This document shows positions 24,064 to 33,967 of a DNA stretch of 64,000 bases, in pieces. The notes below the pieces were generated by a model. The model was not told the DNA's origin. It saw nothing but the letters and a program-made list of their open reading frames with translations, and ran no database searches. This DNA comes from Undibacterium paludis (GTDB lineage Bacteria > Pseudomonadota > Gammaproteobacteria > Burkholderiales > Burkholderiaceae_D), in the NCBI RefSeq assembly GCF_022568815.1, contig NZ_JAKZHX010000002.1:124001-188000 (forward strand), given 5' to 3'. A program made the position numbers and the translations under genes. How positions within the stretch are numbered: the stretch's first letter is position 1; the number at the start of each line of letters is the position of its first letter.

Positions 24064-26505
24064 TTGAATATACGATCAACCTTGAGACATGCGACTGTCG
24101 TCGGCGTGATGGTGATGCTGACCAGCACCAGCGTGACCGGCATTGCATATGCAGATACAGCGAGAGACAAGAATTTCCCTGTTAATACTTTTATCGGTAC
24201 CCAGGATGACGGCAACACTTTTCCTGGGGCTGTTGCGCCCTTTGGCATGATACAGCTCAGCCCCATAGGTGAACACTACTCTGGCTGGCGTTATACAGAC
24301 CCTAAAATTCGTGGCTTTGGTCATTCCTTCCTGTCGGGTGCAGGATGCTGGGAGCAGGGGGGGCAACTCTCTGTCCTGCCCGTGACAGGAAGCATCAAGT
24401 CTGGCGGTAATTTTGATACCAGTAAGGCCGGCAGTTTTGACCAGAAAGTTTATGGTTCCAACTACTCGCACGATGGTGAAGTGGGGCAGGCTGGTTACTT
24501 CAAAGTCAGACTTACTGATTATGGCGGCATTACTGCTGAGACTACGGCGCTCACCAGAGCCGGCGCAGAGCGCTATACCTTTCATGAGAGTACAGAAACA
24601 GGCCATGTCCTGGTCAATATTGGCCAGGCAAATGAACGTCATTCGGTAGTAGGCAGCCATCTGCAAGTCATAGATGATCACACGGTAGAAGGCAAGATAG
24701 TTACTCGCAGTTTCTGTGGCGGTGCCCAATACACGACCTGGTTCAGGATGGAATTTGATCACGCTTTCCGTACGCATGGCATCTGGAATGAAAGCGGCGG
24801 AACGGAAGCCAGCATGCAATTGAGCCAGCAGGGCGACAGCAAACCCCATGGCGCCTGGTTCAGTTTCGATCTGAAGTCTGACAAAGCTGTCACCGCCATC
24901 AGTGCCATTTCACATGTTGATGCTGAAGGTGCACGACAAAATTTGCGTGCAGAAGGCAAGCTCAATGGCAAGCTACGCAGCTTTGACAACATGCGCAAAC
25001 AGGCACAGGATGACTGGAACAAGGAATTGTCCAGTGTCAGGATAGAAGGCGCCAATCCTGATGATCGCATCGTTTTCTATACAGCGCTTTACCATGCATT
25101 GTTGCAGCCGCTGACAGGCAATGACACGGATGGACGTTACCGTGGCTATGACGATGTCATCCACAAAGTGGACAAAGCAGCTAATTACTATGAGTTCTTT
25201 TCACTATGGGACACTTACCGTGCGCAGAATCAGCTCATCGCATTGCTGCGCCCAACCAGGGCACGCGATATTGCCGATTCAATCTTGAAAATACAAGAAC
25301 AGGCCGGCTGGTTGCCGCGCTGGGGTTATGCGAATTTTGAATCGAATGTCATGACTGGTGACCCAGTGACACCTTTCCTGGTTGACCTGTGGCGCTACGG
25401 TGCTCTGGCCGGCAAAGAAAAAGCCGCTTATGCAGCACTGCGTCAGAATGCCTTTGACGTACCCAGCTTCAAATTGCGATCAGAGGGGCGTGCTGGCAAT
25501 CCACAATACTTGCGCGACGGTTTTGTGCAATATGACAAAGGCTTCAGGGCAAAGGGTATGGACGTCGATCCCCATCATGGGGGTTCGGCAACCCTGGAAT
25601 ACGCTGTAGCCGATGGTGCACTTTCCTACATGGCAGAGGCGCTGGGTGAAAGGGGTGATGCTACCTTGTTGCGTCAGCGTGCACAGAACTGGCGCAAGTT
25701 GTGGGACAAGGACGCAATTGATAAAGAACTGGGATTCAAAGGTTTTCCCCGCCCCCGTCTGGAAAATGGAGCCTGGTACACAGAGCTGCAGGGACATTAC
25801 AATCCGCGTGCCGAACAAGGTTTTCATGAAGGTACGGCATGGCAGTATCAATGGCTGGTCCCCCAGGATACACAAGCTCTGTTTGCCGCAATGGGCGGTC
25901 GCGAGTCAGCAACCAAGCGACTGGATGCCTTCTTTGCCTTCGACGAAATCGAGAAAAACGATTACCAGGCAGTACGCAAGGATTGGGTCGTCGGGCCATA
26001 CAGCTACTATAATCAGTACCGTTACAATCCCAATAATGAACCGGATTTGCATGCCCCCTGGATGTATACATTGGCAGGCCAGCCCTGGAAAACCACGACA
26101 GTCTTGCGTGCCGCAGAAACCCTGTTCAGCAATGCCCCCAATGGCGTGACAGGTAATGACGATCTCGGCACCATGTCCGCCTGGTATATCTTCAGTAGCC
26201 TGGGTATCTATCCCTGGATGCCGGGCAGTGGCCAGTTTTTGCTGCATGCACCCAAATTTTCCAGGGTCGATCTTGATCTGGGAAATGGCAAGACGCTCAG
26301 TATAGAAAGTAAGGCAGCAGCACGTACGCCCATCCGGTATATCCACCAGGCGCAGTGGCAGGGCAAGCCGCTGACACGGGTATGGCTATCCTGGGAACAG
26401 ATACAGGGTGGTGGCAAACTTAGTCTGGATTTAAGTAGTGATGACAGGGCCAAGTCCTGGGGTAGTAGCTTGCAGGCTCTGCCACCCGGTGCTTTGGATA
26501 AGTAG
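24064..26505 (+). CDS. GH92 alpha-mannosidase, exported
   Basis: This is an 813-residue, Ca2+-dependent inverting exo-alpha-mannosidase. Family signatures are TFPGAVAPFGMIQLSP, GFGHSFLSGAGC, FFSLWDTYRAQNQL, the DVDPHHGGSATLEYA region, NNEPDLHAPWMY and GNDDLGTMSAWYIFSSLGIY. TTG 24064 follows AGGAGACAAA, the same arrangement as the GH47 start, and gives a signal peptide ending near GIAYADT; an ATG seven codons upstream is less well supported. It follows the GH47 gene by 45 bases and ends in a terminator. Together the two would strip alpha-mannose branches. Confidence 0.94.
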   Translation: MNIRSTLRHATVVGVMVMLTSTSVTGIAYADTARDKNFPVNTFIGTQDDGNTFPGAVAPFGMIQLSPIGEHYSGWRYTDPKIRGFGHSFLSGAGCWEQGGQLSVLPVTGSIKSGGNFDTSKAGSFDQKVYGSNYSHDGEVGQAGYFKVRLTDYGGITAETTALTRAGAERYTFHESTETGHVLVNIGQANERHSVVGSHLQVIDDHTVEGKIVTRSFCGGAQYTTWFRMEFDHAFRTHGIWNESGGTEASMQLSQQGDSKPHGAWFSFDLKSDKAVTAISAISHVDAEGARQNLRAEGKLNGKLRSFDNMRKQAQDDWNKELSSVRIEGANPDDRIVFYTALYHALLQPLTGNDTDGRYRGYDDVIHKVDKAANYYEFFSLWDTYRAQNQLIALLRPTRARDIADSILKIQEQAGWLPRWGYANFESNVMTGDPVTPFLVDLWRYGALAGKEKAAYAALRQNAFDVPSFKLRSEGRAGNPQYLRDGFVQYDKGFRAKGMDVDPHHGGSATLEYAVADGALSYMAEALGERGDATLLRQRAQNWRKLWDKDAIDKELGFKGFPRPRLENGAWYTELQGHYNPRAEQGFHEGTAWQYQWLVPQDTQALFAAMGGRESATKRLDAFFAFDEIEKNDYQAVRKDWVVGPYSYYNQYRYNPNNEPDLHAPWMYTLAGQPWKTTTVLRAAETLFSNAPNGVTGNDDLGTMSAWYIFSSLGIYPWMPGSGQFLLHAPKFSRVDLDLGNGKTLSIESKAAARTPIRYIHQAQWQGKPLTRVWLSWEQIQGGGKLSLDLSSDDRAKSWGSSLQALPPGALDK

Positions 26506-26540
26506 TTAGAATAGTTCAAATTTTTTGAAGCAGTAAATTT

Positions 26541-26578
26541 AAAAGCAGGGCCGATCATGGTCCTGCTTTTTGTTTTTT
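26541..26578 (+). terminator. Rho-independent terminator of the LacI-to-GH92 operon
   Basis: A perfect 9-bp stem AAAAGCAGG / CCTGCTTTT (26541-26549 with 26562-26570) is followed by TGTTTTTTT. Confidence 0.9.
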
Positions 26579-26613
26579 TAACTGCCCAAGGTACATTGTT
26601 GTGATGTACCGCC

Positions 26614-26778
26614 CTAAAATTTGGGCTGCTGGTGCAAAGCAGGCACCTCTGTGACACCGCTTTCTGCAACCAGTGCAGTCAGATTGTCCAGTCTGATGCC
26701 TGCACTGGCCATGACTATGTCATAGAGCATGACTTCACGCTCGGCCTCGGTAGAGAAAACCAACAGGATGTCTGCCAT
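26614..26778 (-). pseudogene. Probable C-terminal remnant of a CutC-like protein
   Basis: A 54-codon minus-strand frame from ATG 26778 to TAG 26614 contains YDIVMASAGIRLDNLTALVA followed by ESGVTEVPAL. This resembles the phosphate-binding C-terminal strand-helix of CutC (PF03932; pattern GxGI/VxxDN...VxxxGVxEhHAS). The barrel before it is missing. CutC genes are found in hexosaminidase loci of other bacteria, so this may be a deleted member of the present locus. The match is from memory and moderate. Confidence 0.45.
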
Positions 26779-26842
26779 CGGTTAGTCTCCAGCTTGCATA
26801 TGCCAATCTGCCTGATAACAGATTAGTCACGTCAATTTCACG

Positions 26843-29296
26843 TCAATACTTGAGAGTAATTTTTCCAGCACTGTTGGCGATCGTGACACCAGGTAAATTC
26901 AACTCTTTATCCCCCTTGCCAAGAAAACCTGCACGATGCATCGACACAGGGAGCGTTTTGTCATCCAGTTCTACACTGCCGACATCATGAAAGCCGTGCA
27001 GGAGGATTTTCAGTTTGTGGAATTTGGACGTATGTTTCCCTTCGACGGCACCGAATTGTATTTCCCTGTGCTCTGGTATGAAATTGATCTGACGCTTGTA
27101 GTACTGCCCATTCTGGTAGTCATAGGATTTTCCGTCATCTTCGTAATAGCTGACGCTGCTGCCTTGTGGCCCATGATATATATGGATGAACAAAGTATCG
27201 TCTGGTTGCTGTGCCGTACTTTGTATCAGTGACTGCGTGGTAACGATGCTGCCAGCCTTGACGTAGACCGGCAATCGCTCCAGGTGCAGCTCCAGTGCTT
27301 TGGCTTGCCTGCCATGCTCCAGTTGGTCACTGTACAAGTCATACCAGTCACCCTGAGGAAGGTAGAGACGGCCAAATTCCTTGCTGCTGGCGAAAGGTGC
27401 GACCAGGAAGGCGTCGCCAAACATATACTGATTTTGGTAGTACCTGCTATATATCTGCTCATCATGGGTGTAATCTATCGCCAGTGAGCGCATGATGGGC
27501 ATGCCGGAGGTCGCGGCCTGGTAAAAACAGGAATACAGATAAGGTATTAGCTGATAGCGCAAATTAATATAATTGCGACTGATATTGAGCACGTCTTCGC
27601 CATAAGTCCATGGTTCGGAAGAGCGACTGTCACTGGCGGCGTGGTTGCGGAAATAAGGAGTGAACGCACCAATCTGCATCCAGCGCGCATATAGTCCAGG
27701 CGTGGGCGTGCCTGTGAATCCACCGATATCCATACCGGTAAACGGCATGCCACTCAGGCCCAGGCTGTTAAGCAGGCGTATGCCAAGCAACATATGCTCT
27801 TCATCAGCTGTATTGTCGCCAGTCCAGATCGCTGCGTAGCGCTGCAAGCCAGCATAACCTGAGCGTGACAGGATGAAGGGGCGCTCTCCCGTGGCCTGCT
27901 TCATCCCCTCATGACTGGCTCTGGCCATTTGCAAGGCATAGACATTGCGGCCCTGCTTGTGGGTAGTGATGTGTCCATCATAATCGAAGAGGATATTGTT
28001 GGGCGTTTTCTGGCCCCAGGTGGATATCTCATTCATGTCATTCCATAAACCAGCAACGCCCTGTTTTGCATAACTGGCGACTTCAGCCTGCCACCAGGCA
28101 CGGGTTGCAGCACGGGTAAAGTCAGGGAAATGCACCCAGCCTGGCCATACTTCGCCAGAATAGGGCGTGCCATCGGCATAACGAAGGAACACATTTTGCT
28201 GCATGCCCCGCACATAGGTGGCATAGTCAGGGTCTATCTTGATGCCAGGATCAACAATCACAGTGGTTTTGAAACCCAGATCAGCCAGTTTATCGACCAT
28301 GCCCCTGGGATTGGAAAAAGCCTGCTTGTCCCAGGTGAAAACCCGGTAGCCGTCCATGTAGTGAATGTCCAGGGTGATACCATCTGCCGGGATTTTCTTT
28401 TCGCGCAAGGTATGGGCTATGCGCATCACTTCTGCTTCAGGATAATAAGACCAACGGTTTTGTTGGTAGCCAAGGCTCCATAAAGGTGGCAGAGGCATAC
28501 GCCCGGTCAGCTCGGTATAGGTGTGGATAATATCTGCCACGCGGGGCTGGAAGATGAAGTAGTAGTCAAGCTCACCGCCCTGAGCAGAGAACGAGGAAAA
28601 ACGCTTGTTGCTGGCGCCAAAGTTGAAGTCAGTCTGGTAGCTGTTATCAAAGAAGATTCCATAACTCATGCCATGATGGATACCTATGTAAAAAGGAATA
28701 CTGGCGTATAGGGGATCAGTTTCTCCGCTATAACGAAACGCATCAGTATTCCAGTTAGTGTAGGCACTGCCACGTCTGTCGAGATTGCCGGTTTTTTCTC
28801 CCAGGCCGATAAAGCGCTCACCCTCTTGCAAGGTCTTGTAGCTGCTGACTTCATCGCCTATCCATGCATTCGACAAACCGGGTTCATCCTGGTTGATGAG
28901 TATGCCATCTGGCGTTTCAAAACGTACAGAAAATGGTCGCTTCTGTATTTTTACCTGCAAGGCGGCAGTTTTCAAAACCAGTATGTCTTCAAGCTCATTG
29001 AGCTGGAAATCTGTCTTGCCGGGCTTGGCGATGACTGCATAAGAAAAATCGGCTCCCAAAGCTTTTTTATCCATACGTACCCGTATGACACCAGGTGAAA
29101 ATACCGTGAGCGCCACATGGGCATGTTCAGTCTCTATAGCGATGCCATCAGCCGTGCGTACAAGCGATGTCAGCTTACCGGCCTGCATAACGGGTTGGGC
29201 AAAGCCTTGATTTGTCACCAGTAGCAGACCGGCGCTACAGAGCAGGACTGGCAGGGCTTTTGTGAAATTTGGTAATAGAAGAAATTTTCTTGACAC
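26843..29296 (-). CDS. GH31 alpha-glucosidase, exported
   Basis: This is an 817-residue retaining glycosidase starting at GTG 29296, with AAAGGA upstream. The signal peptide runs to about residue 34 (LLLVTNQGFAQP). The catalytic barrel shows GITLDIHYMDGYRVFTWD, the nucleophile Asp420 in GLWNDMNEIS and the acid/base Asp494 in IWTGDNTADEEH. In this setting it could remove the alpha-1,3-glucose caps of immature high-mannose glycans, as glucosidase II does in eukaryotes; alpha-1,4-glucosidase or xylosidase activity cannot be excluded. It is the last gene of the minus-strand GH20-GH2-GH31 run, 12 bases after GH2. Confidence 0.92.
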   Translation of the reverse strand: MSRKFLLLPNFTKALPVLLCSAGLLLVTNQGFAQPVMQAGKLTSLVRTADGIAIETEHAHVALTVFSPGVIRVRMDKKALGADFSYAVIAKPGKTDFQLNELEDILVLKTAALQVKIQKRPFSVRFETPDGILINQDEPGLSNAWIGDEVSSYKTLQEGERFIGLGEKTGNLDRRGSAYTNWNTDAFRYSGETDPLYASIPFYIGIHHGMSYGIFFDNSYQTDFNFGASNKRFSSFSAQGGELDYYFIFQPRVADIIHTYTELTGRMPLPPLWSLGYQQNRWSYYPEAEVMRIAHTLREKKIPADGITLDIHYMDGYRVFTWDKQAFSNPRGMVDKLADLGFKTTVIVDPGIKIDPDYATYVRGMQQNVFLRYADGTPYSGEVWPGWVHFPDFTRAATRAWWQAEVASYAKQGVAGLWNDMNEISTWGQKTPNNILFDYDGHITTHKQGRNVYALQMARASHEGMKQATGERPFILSRSGYAGLQRYAAIWTGDNTADEEHMLLGIRLLNSLGLSGMPFTGMDIGGFTGTPTPGLYARWMQIGAFTPYFRNHAASDSRSSEPWTYGEDVLNISRNYINLRYQLIPYLYSCFYQAATSGMPIMRSLAIDYTHDEQIYSRYYQNQYMFGDAFLVAPFASSKEFGRLYLPQGDWYDLYSDQLEHGRQAKALELHLERLPVYVKAGSIVTTQSLIQSTAQQPDDTLFIHIYHGPQGSSVSYYEDDGKSYDYQNGQYYKRQINFIPEHREIQFGAVEGKHTSKFHKLKILLHGFHDVGSVELDDKTLPVSMHRAGFLGKGDKELNLPGVTIANSAGKITLKY

Positions 29297-29308
29297 TTGA
29301 TTTCCTTT

Positions 29309-31990
29309 CTAAGGTTGCGTCGATTGCAGCTCTGCCAGGTGACGTATGTGCAAGCTATCGCGTAAGGTAGTCAGGTTTTGCGTACTATCCAGACGCAGAG
29401 AAATGTGCTCGCCGGGGAGCAAGGTCAGGGCATTGTCCGATAAGTCATGTTGATGCTCGCCAAAATCCAGCCAGACTGCACGCGCTAATCTTTTTGCGTG
29501 CAAATCCAGACGATAATGGTCAGCCTCTGCCACAATCGTCACTTCCAGCCCGGGGTCGGGCAATTGCATGAACTTGGATGGCTGCAGATAGGCAATGCTG
29601 CGTGCTATGCTTTTACCTTCCCTGATCAACTCTGCCACGACATAGGTGGTTTTGGTATCTGTCTGCGGTGGCAAATCTGTATCCTTGATTTGTGCCAGTT
29701 CCTTGGTGCTGTTTGCAGGCAGTCTCAGGGGTAAGGTTTCATCACGCAAGACTTTGCCATTTACATCCATGATGCGCAGCCGCCATTGCAGGTTTTGCTC
29801 TTGCTGCAAATCGGATAGTGCACTTAACCGGGTGACACCCTTGTCATGCAAGGCTGCGACTGTCAGTGGCGCGAAGAATCGCCTGGCATGAAAATGCAAA
29901 GCCTTCCAGTGACCAAAATAATCGACGCTGGACCAGGAGGCACCGGGCCACACGTCATTGAGTTGCCAGTACAGCGAACCCATGGTGCGTGGCATGCTGC
30001 TGCGGTGGTGCAGGGATGCCATCTCTATACCTTCAGCCTGCATCAACTGGCTCAGATAAATAAAGTCCGCAAAGGTTTTTGGTTCATGGTAATTGGCGCG
30101 TATGTAGAGCAGCAAACGTTGGTTGCCTTCACCGGCCAGGAACTTCTGGTGGGCGCGAATCAGCGGACCATCTATCTTTTGTTCACTACGGGCTGCAAAC
30201 GCATCGACTGTGCGTTGTACCGGCCAGGCTTGCAAACCGAATTCCGACATGAACCTGGGTGTCTCTGATAAATACGATTCGACTGCTTGCGAACCGGCCC
30301 ATACATCCCAGTAATGTTTGTCACCGCTGTTACTATCATTGGCCTTGCCAGCGAGATCATTGCTCGGCGAACTGGACCAATAAGGTACACCCGCACCATA
30401 ACGAGCAACCTGTTCACGTAAATCCTTGCCAAACAAGGCCACATAGCCAGTCCACACATGTTCTGCGAAAATCGGGTTTTCTTCAGTGAGTTTTTTTCCT
30501 ATTCCCCAATCCTTCCAGGCTGTTTCTTCTTCATTGTTGCCACACCAGAGTACGATACTGGGGTGGGTGCGCAAGCGCAGCAACTGATCCTTTGCTTCGG
30601 CGACGACATTCTCGCGGAATTTTTTATCATAGCCAGGGACTACGCCACCACCGAACATGAAATCCTGCCAGAGCATCAAACCGAGCTCATCTGCCATGTC
30701 GTAAAAGGCATCACTTTCGTAGTAGCCGCCACCCCATAGCCGTAACATATTCATGTTGGCATCCCTGGCTGACTGCAAAATCGCGCGCATTTGCTCAGGC
30801 TTGACGCGGTTGGGGAACATATCAAAAGGGATTAAATTAGCACCTTTGGCAAATACAGGTACGCCATTGATGACAAAGCCAAACGACTGTCCCCATTGAT
30901 CTTTGTCGTGGCGCAGTTCGACCTGGCGCAAGCCAGTGCGTTTTTTGACTCTGCTGATCAGTTGCTTATTCCTTTTTAGGCTGAGGTCAAAACCATACAA
31001 GGCTTGCTCACCCATGCCATGCGGATACCAGCGGCGTGGATTGTCGAGTTTTATTGGTAGTGACAGTTGGTTGTACCCCTTTTTTACACCGGTACGCATG
31101 CTTCTGGACATAATTTGTTTGCCATCCGGATCACTGATATGCACTTCCAGTTCAACTGTAGTATCTTGATCTGACTGTATCGCTAACCTGGCTTGTAAGT
31201 CTGCCGCTTCTGCATTGAGCTTGTCTTGCTGTATATGAAAATCCTGCAGCAATATATCGTCGTAGCTGGTAATTTTTACTGCGCGCCAGATACCGGCGGT
31301 GACATACCTGGGCCCCCAGTCCCAGCCATAGTGATAACCAGGCTTGCGGGCAAAATTCCCGGTCATGGCATCACGTGGCTCATCACCAAATGGCGATGGA
31401 TAGTTGCCCGCCAACTTGATGGGCATGGCTTGCACTTGTGGTAGCAGCCTTTGTATGGGTGAATGTAAAATGAGCTTGATTTCATTTTGACGTTTTTTTA
31501 ACAGTGTTTTTGCAGGAATGACCCAACGGCGGAAGGCATTGTCCGTTGTGGCAATTTTCTTGCCATTCAAATAGATGTCTGCAAAAGTATCTATACCTTC
31601 AAAAACCAGATCCTGATGTCTGGCGTTGAGGTTTTTTTCGTCAAGATCAAATTCCAGTTTATATTCCCATGCTGCATTGCCTATCCATTGCAAGCCAGCT
31701 TCGGCATCGCCGGCATAAGGATCGGCAATCAAGCGATGCGCCAGCAAATCAGTGTGGACATGACCAGGTACTTGTGCGGCATGCCACTGTGCAGCTTTGA
31801 CATATTTGGTTGAGGCTGGGTCGTCGGGTAGCAAGCGAAATGCCCAGTTGCTGGATAAATCCTGTTCATGGGTGGTGGTTGCTGCGGCAGGTATGTGTGT
31901 TAACAGACCGGAGGAGGCAGCCAGAAAGGCTAGGCAGGTATTGCGCAGGCAACGCCTGAGAGATGCGGGAGAATACCGGAAGGTGGTCAT
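29309..31990 (-). CDS. GH2 beta-mannosidase, exported
   Basis: This is an 893-residue enzyme from the ATG at 31990 (two further in-frame starts lie at 32005 and 32029, none with a strong ribosome site). An N-terminal signal (CLRNTCLAFLAASSGLLTHI, then PAAA) precedes the sugar-binding domain, immunoglobulin-like domains and the barrel. The acid/base Glu (about 487) is in LWCGNNEEE and the nucleophile (about 583) in RFMSEFGLQAWP. The combination GYHYGWDWGPRY and RLWGGGYYE is characteristic of beta-mannosidases among GH2. It would cleave the single beta-1,4-mannose of the N-glycan core after the alpha-mannoses are gone. Confidence 0.92.
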   Translation of the reverse strand: MTTFRYSPASLRRCLRNTCLAFLAASSGLLTHIPAAATTTHEQDLSSNWAFRLLPDDPASTKYVKAAQWHAAQVPGHVHTDLLAHRLIADPYAGDAEAGLQWIGNAAWEYKLEFDLDEKNLNARHQDLVFEGIDTFADIYLNGKKIATTDNAFRRWVIPAKTLLKKRQNEIKLILHSPIQRLLPQVQAMPIKLAGNYPSPFGDEPRDAMTGNFARKPGYHYGWDWGPRYVTAGIWRAVKITSYDDILLQDFHIQQDKLNAEAADLQARLAIQSDQDTTVELEVHISDPDGKQIMSRSMRTGVKKGYNQLSLPIKLDNPRRWYPHGMGEQALYGFDLSLKRNKQLISRVKKRTGLRQVELRHDKDQWGQSFGFVINGVPVFAKGANLIPFDMFPNRVKPEQMRAILQSARDANMNMLRLWGGGYYESDAFYDMADELGLMLWQDFMFGGGVVPGYDKKFRENVVAEAKDQLLRLRTHPSIVLWCGNNEEETAWKDWGIGKKLTEENPIFAEHVWTGYVALFGKDLREQVARYGAGVPYWSSSPSNDLAGKANDSNSGDKHYWDVWAGSQAVESYLSETPRFMSEFGLQAWPVQRTVDAFAARSEQKIDGPLIRAHQKFLAGEGNQRLLLYIRANYHEPKTFADFIYLSQLMQAEGIEMASLHHRSSMPRTMGSLYWQLNDVWPGASWSSVDYFGHWKALHFHARRFFAPLTVAALHDKGVTRLSALSDLQQEQNLQWRLRIMDVNGKVLRDETLPLRLPANSTKELAQIKDTDLPPQTDTKTTYVVAELIREGKSIARSIAYLQPSKFMQLPDPGLEVTIVAEADHYRLDLHAKRLARAVWLDFGEHQHDLSDNALTLLPGEHISLRLDSTQNLTTLRDSLHIRHLAELQSTQP

Positions 31991-32083
31991 GTTGAATCTC
32001 TGCATAAAGAAAGAGCATGGGTATTTCAAATAAGCAAGCGCACGACAAGGTCCATATGTAGCTGGAAATGGATGACAGGCAGT

Positions 32084-33967
32084 TTATTTCTGCAAGGTAT
32101 TGCGGATAACGCTACGCTGTATGGCGCTGCGCCTGCCCTCGGGGGTAACCGTCAGTACCTGTAAAACTCTTTCCTGTCCAGGTGGGGCCGCAATCTGCAA
32201 TGGGTGAAAATACTGGTGTGAGCTGGTATCGGGTGCGGTCCCGTCAAGGGTGTAATACATCTTGCTGCCCTTTACAGGGGGGAATAGTGCCAGTGTATAG
32301 GTTTGGTCTTTCGCATTGATTTGCGCTGGCATGCCACCAGGTCTGGGAATACGATATGCCAATCCTGCTTGCTGCAACCTGGGGTAATGACTGACCAGCC
32401 TTTGTTGGAAGCCGGAGTAATCCTTTCTTGCCGGTGCTGTCCATGCCACTTCTGCCATGGCGAGCAGGCGAGGGTAGGTCATGTATTCAATCATCTCTGG
32501 CTTGTTCAGGTATTCAGTCCAGATATTGGCTTGCACTCCTTTGATATGATCTTGTTCTACATCATTGAGAATGCCAGGTACGGGATTGTAGGCATATACT
32601 TTCTCGATGGATAATTCGCCCCCAAGCCCCCATGATTCCTGTTCGCCAGGGCCTTGGCCAGCATCAAAATAGCAATGACTGGTCGGGCTCATGATGACAT
32701 CATGGCCTTGTCTGGCTGCCGCAATACCGCCATCTTCTCCACGCCAGGACATGACGGTGGCGTTGGGCGCCAGACCGCCTTCCAGAATTTCATCCCAGCC
32801 TATCAGGCGCCTGCCTTTGCTGTTGATGAATTTTTCTATGCGGCGGATAAACCAGCTCTGCAATTCTTCTTCATTCTTGAGGCTTTCGCGTCGCATGATG
32901 TCTTGCGCCAACGCGCTATTCTTCCAGCGTGTTTTGGGAACCTCATCGCCACCAATATGCAGGTACTGGCCTGGGAACAAGGACATGACTTCGGTCAGCA
33001 CCTTTTCCAGAAACACGAAGCTGGCCTCGCTGGGGCAATAAATATCTTCAAATATTCCCCAGTTGGTTGCCACATCAAATGGTCCAGGTGTGCAAGCGAG
33101 TTCAGGGTAGGCCGCCAAAGCAGCCTGTGCATGACCTGGTAGTTCTATTTCTGGTACTACCGTGATATGGCGGGTGGCTGCGTAGGCAACCACTTCCTTG
33201 ATCTGCTCCTGAGTATAAAATCCACCATATGGTTTGCCGTCTCCCAGGTAAGGCTTTACATGCCGTCCAAGCGTGCTTTCTTTGCGCCAGGCGCCGACAT
33301 CAGTCAGTTTTGGATAGGCTTTTATTTCAATTCGCCACCCCTGGTCTTCGGTCAGATGCCAGTGGAAGGTATTCATCTTGTAGAAAGCCATCTGGTCGAG
33401 AAATTTCTTGATAAATTCCATGCTCACCATGTGTCTCCCAACATCCAGGTGCATGCCGCGCCAAGAGAAGCGCGGGCTGTCGACAATGCTGACAGCTTGC
33501 AAGTGCGCAATGGAGTTTGCCTTGACTGGTATCATTTGCAACAAGGTTTGCGTTCCATAGAACTGCCCGGCCGCGGCCCCTTTCAATTCGATGGAATGTG
33601 GCTGAATTGTCAGTGCATAGGCTTCAGCCTGATTTTGCTTACCCGCTTCATCCTGTTCTGTCCTGAAAAGCACATAATTACTTTCAGTCTTGTCAGGTAA
33701 TTTTTGTATGACAGCCAGTCTGAAACCCAGAACCTGCTCCAGTCTGTCGTTGAATAAACCAGCGTTCGTCAAAGCAACTGCATCACTGACGAACAGGCGG
33801 GTCTTGTCAGACAAGCGAAACTGACCGCGCCCCAACTGTTGATGAAACGGTTGAGGAATAAGTGTTAGCCTTGCCGGTTTCTCAATTCGCTTTTCCAGTG
33901 GTTTTGCAATTAAATTTGTACATAGGGCGCCGCATAGCGTGAGAACTGCCAAAACCTGGTAAGACAT
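32084..33967 (-). CDS. GH20 beta-N-acetylhexosaminidase, exported
   Basis: This is a 627-residue enzyme with a short signal peptide (VLAVLTLCGALCTNLIA), an N-terminal GH20b-like alpha/beta domain and the catalytic barrel. The catalytic pair is Asp341-Glu342 in YLHIGGDEVPK; FSWRGMHLDVGRHM, FHWHLTEDQGWRIEI, VPEIELPGHAQAA and MSWRGEDGG are family hallmarks. It would remove GlcNAc from the chitobiose core or from complex-type antennae. GGAG eight bases before the ATG supports the start. It heads the minus-strand operon; GH2 follows after 93 bases. Confidence 0.94.
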   Translation of the reverse strand: MSYQVLAVLTLCGALCTNLIAKPLEKRIEKPARLTLIPQPFHQQLGRGQFRLSDKTRLFVSDAVALTNAGLFNDRLEQVLGFRLAVIQKLPDKTESNYVLFRTEQDEAGKQNQAEAYALTIQPHSIELKGAAAGQFYGTQTLLQMIPVKANSIAHLQAVSIVDSPRFSWRGMHLDVGRHMVSMEFIKKFLDQMAFYKMNTFHWHLTEDQGWRIEIKAYPKLTDVGAWRKESTLGRHVKPYLGDGKPYGGFYTQEQIKEVVAYAATRHITVVPEIELPGHAQAALAAYPELACTPGPFDVATNWGIFEDIYCPSEASFVFLEKVLTEVMSLFPGQYLHIGGDEVPKTRWKNSALAQDIMRRESLKNEEELQSWFIRRIEKFINSKGRRLIGWDEILEGGLAPNATVMSWRGEDGGIAAARQGHDVIMSPTSHCYFDAGQGPGEQESWGLGGELSIEKVYAYNPVPGILNDVEQDHIKGVQANIWTEYLNKPEMIEYMTYPRLLAMAEVAWTAPARKDYSGFQQRLVSHYPRLQQAGLAYRIPRPGGMPAQINAKDQTYTLALFPPVKGSKMYYTLDGTAPDTSSHQYFHPLQIAAPPGQERVLQVLTVTPEGRRSAIQRSVIRNTLQK

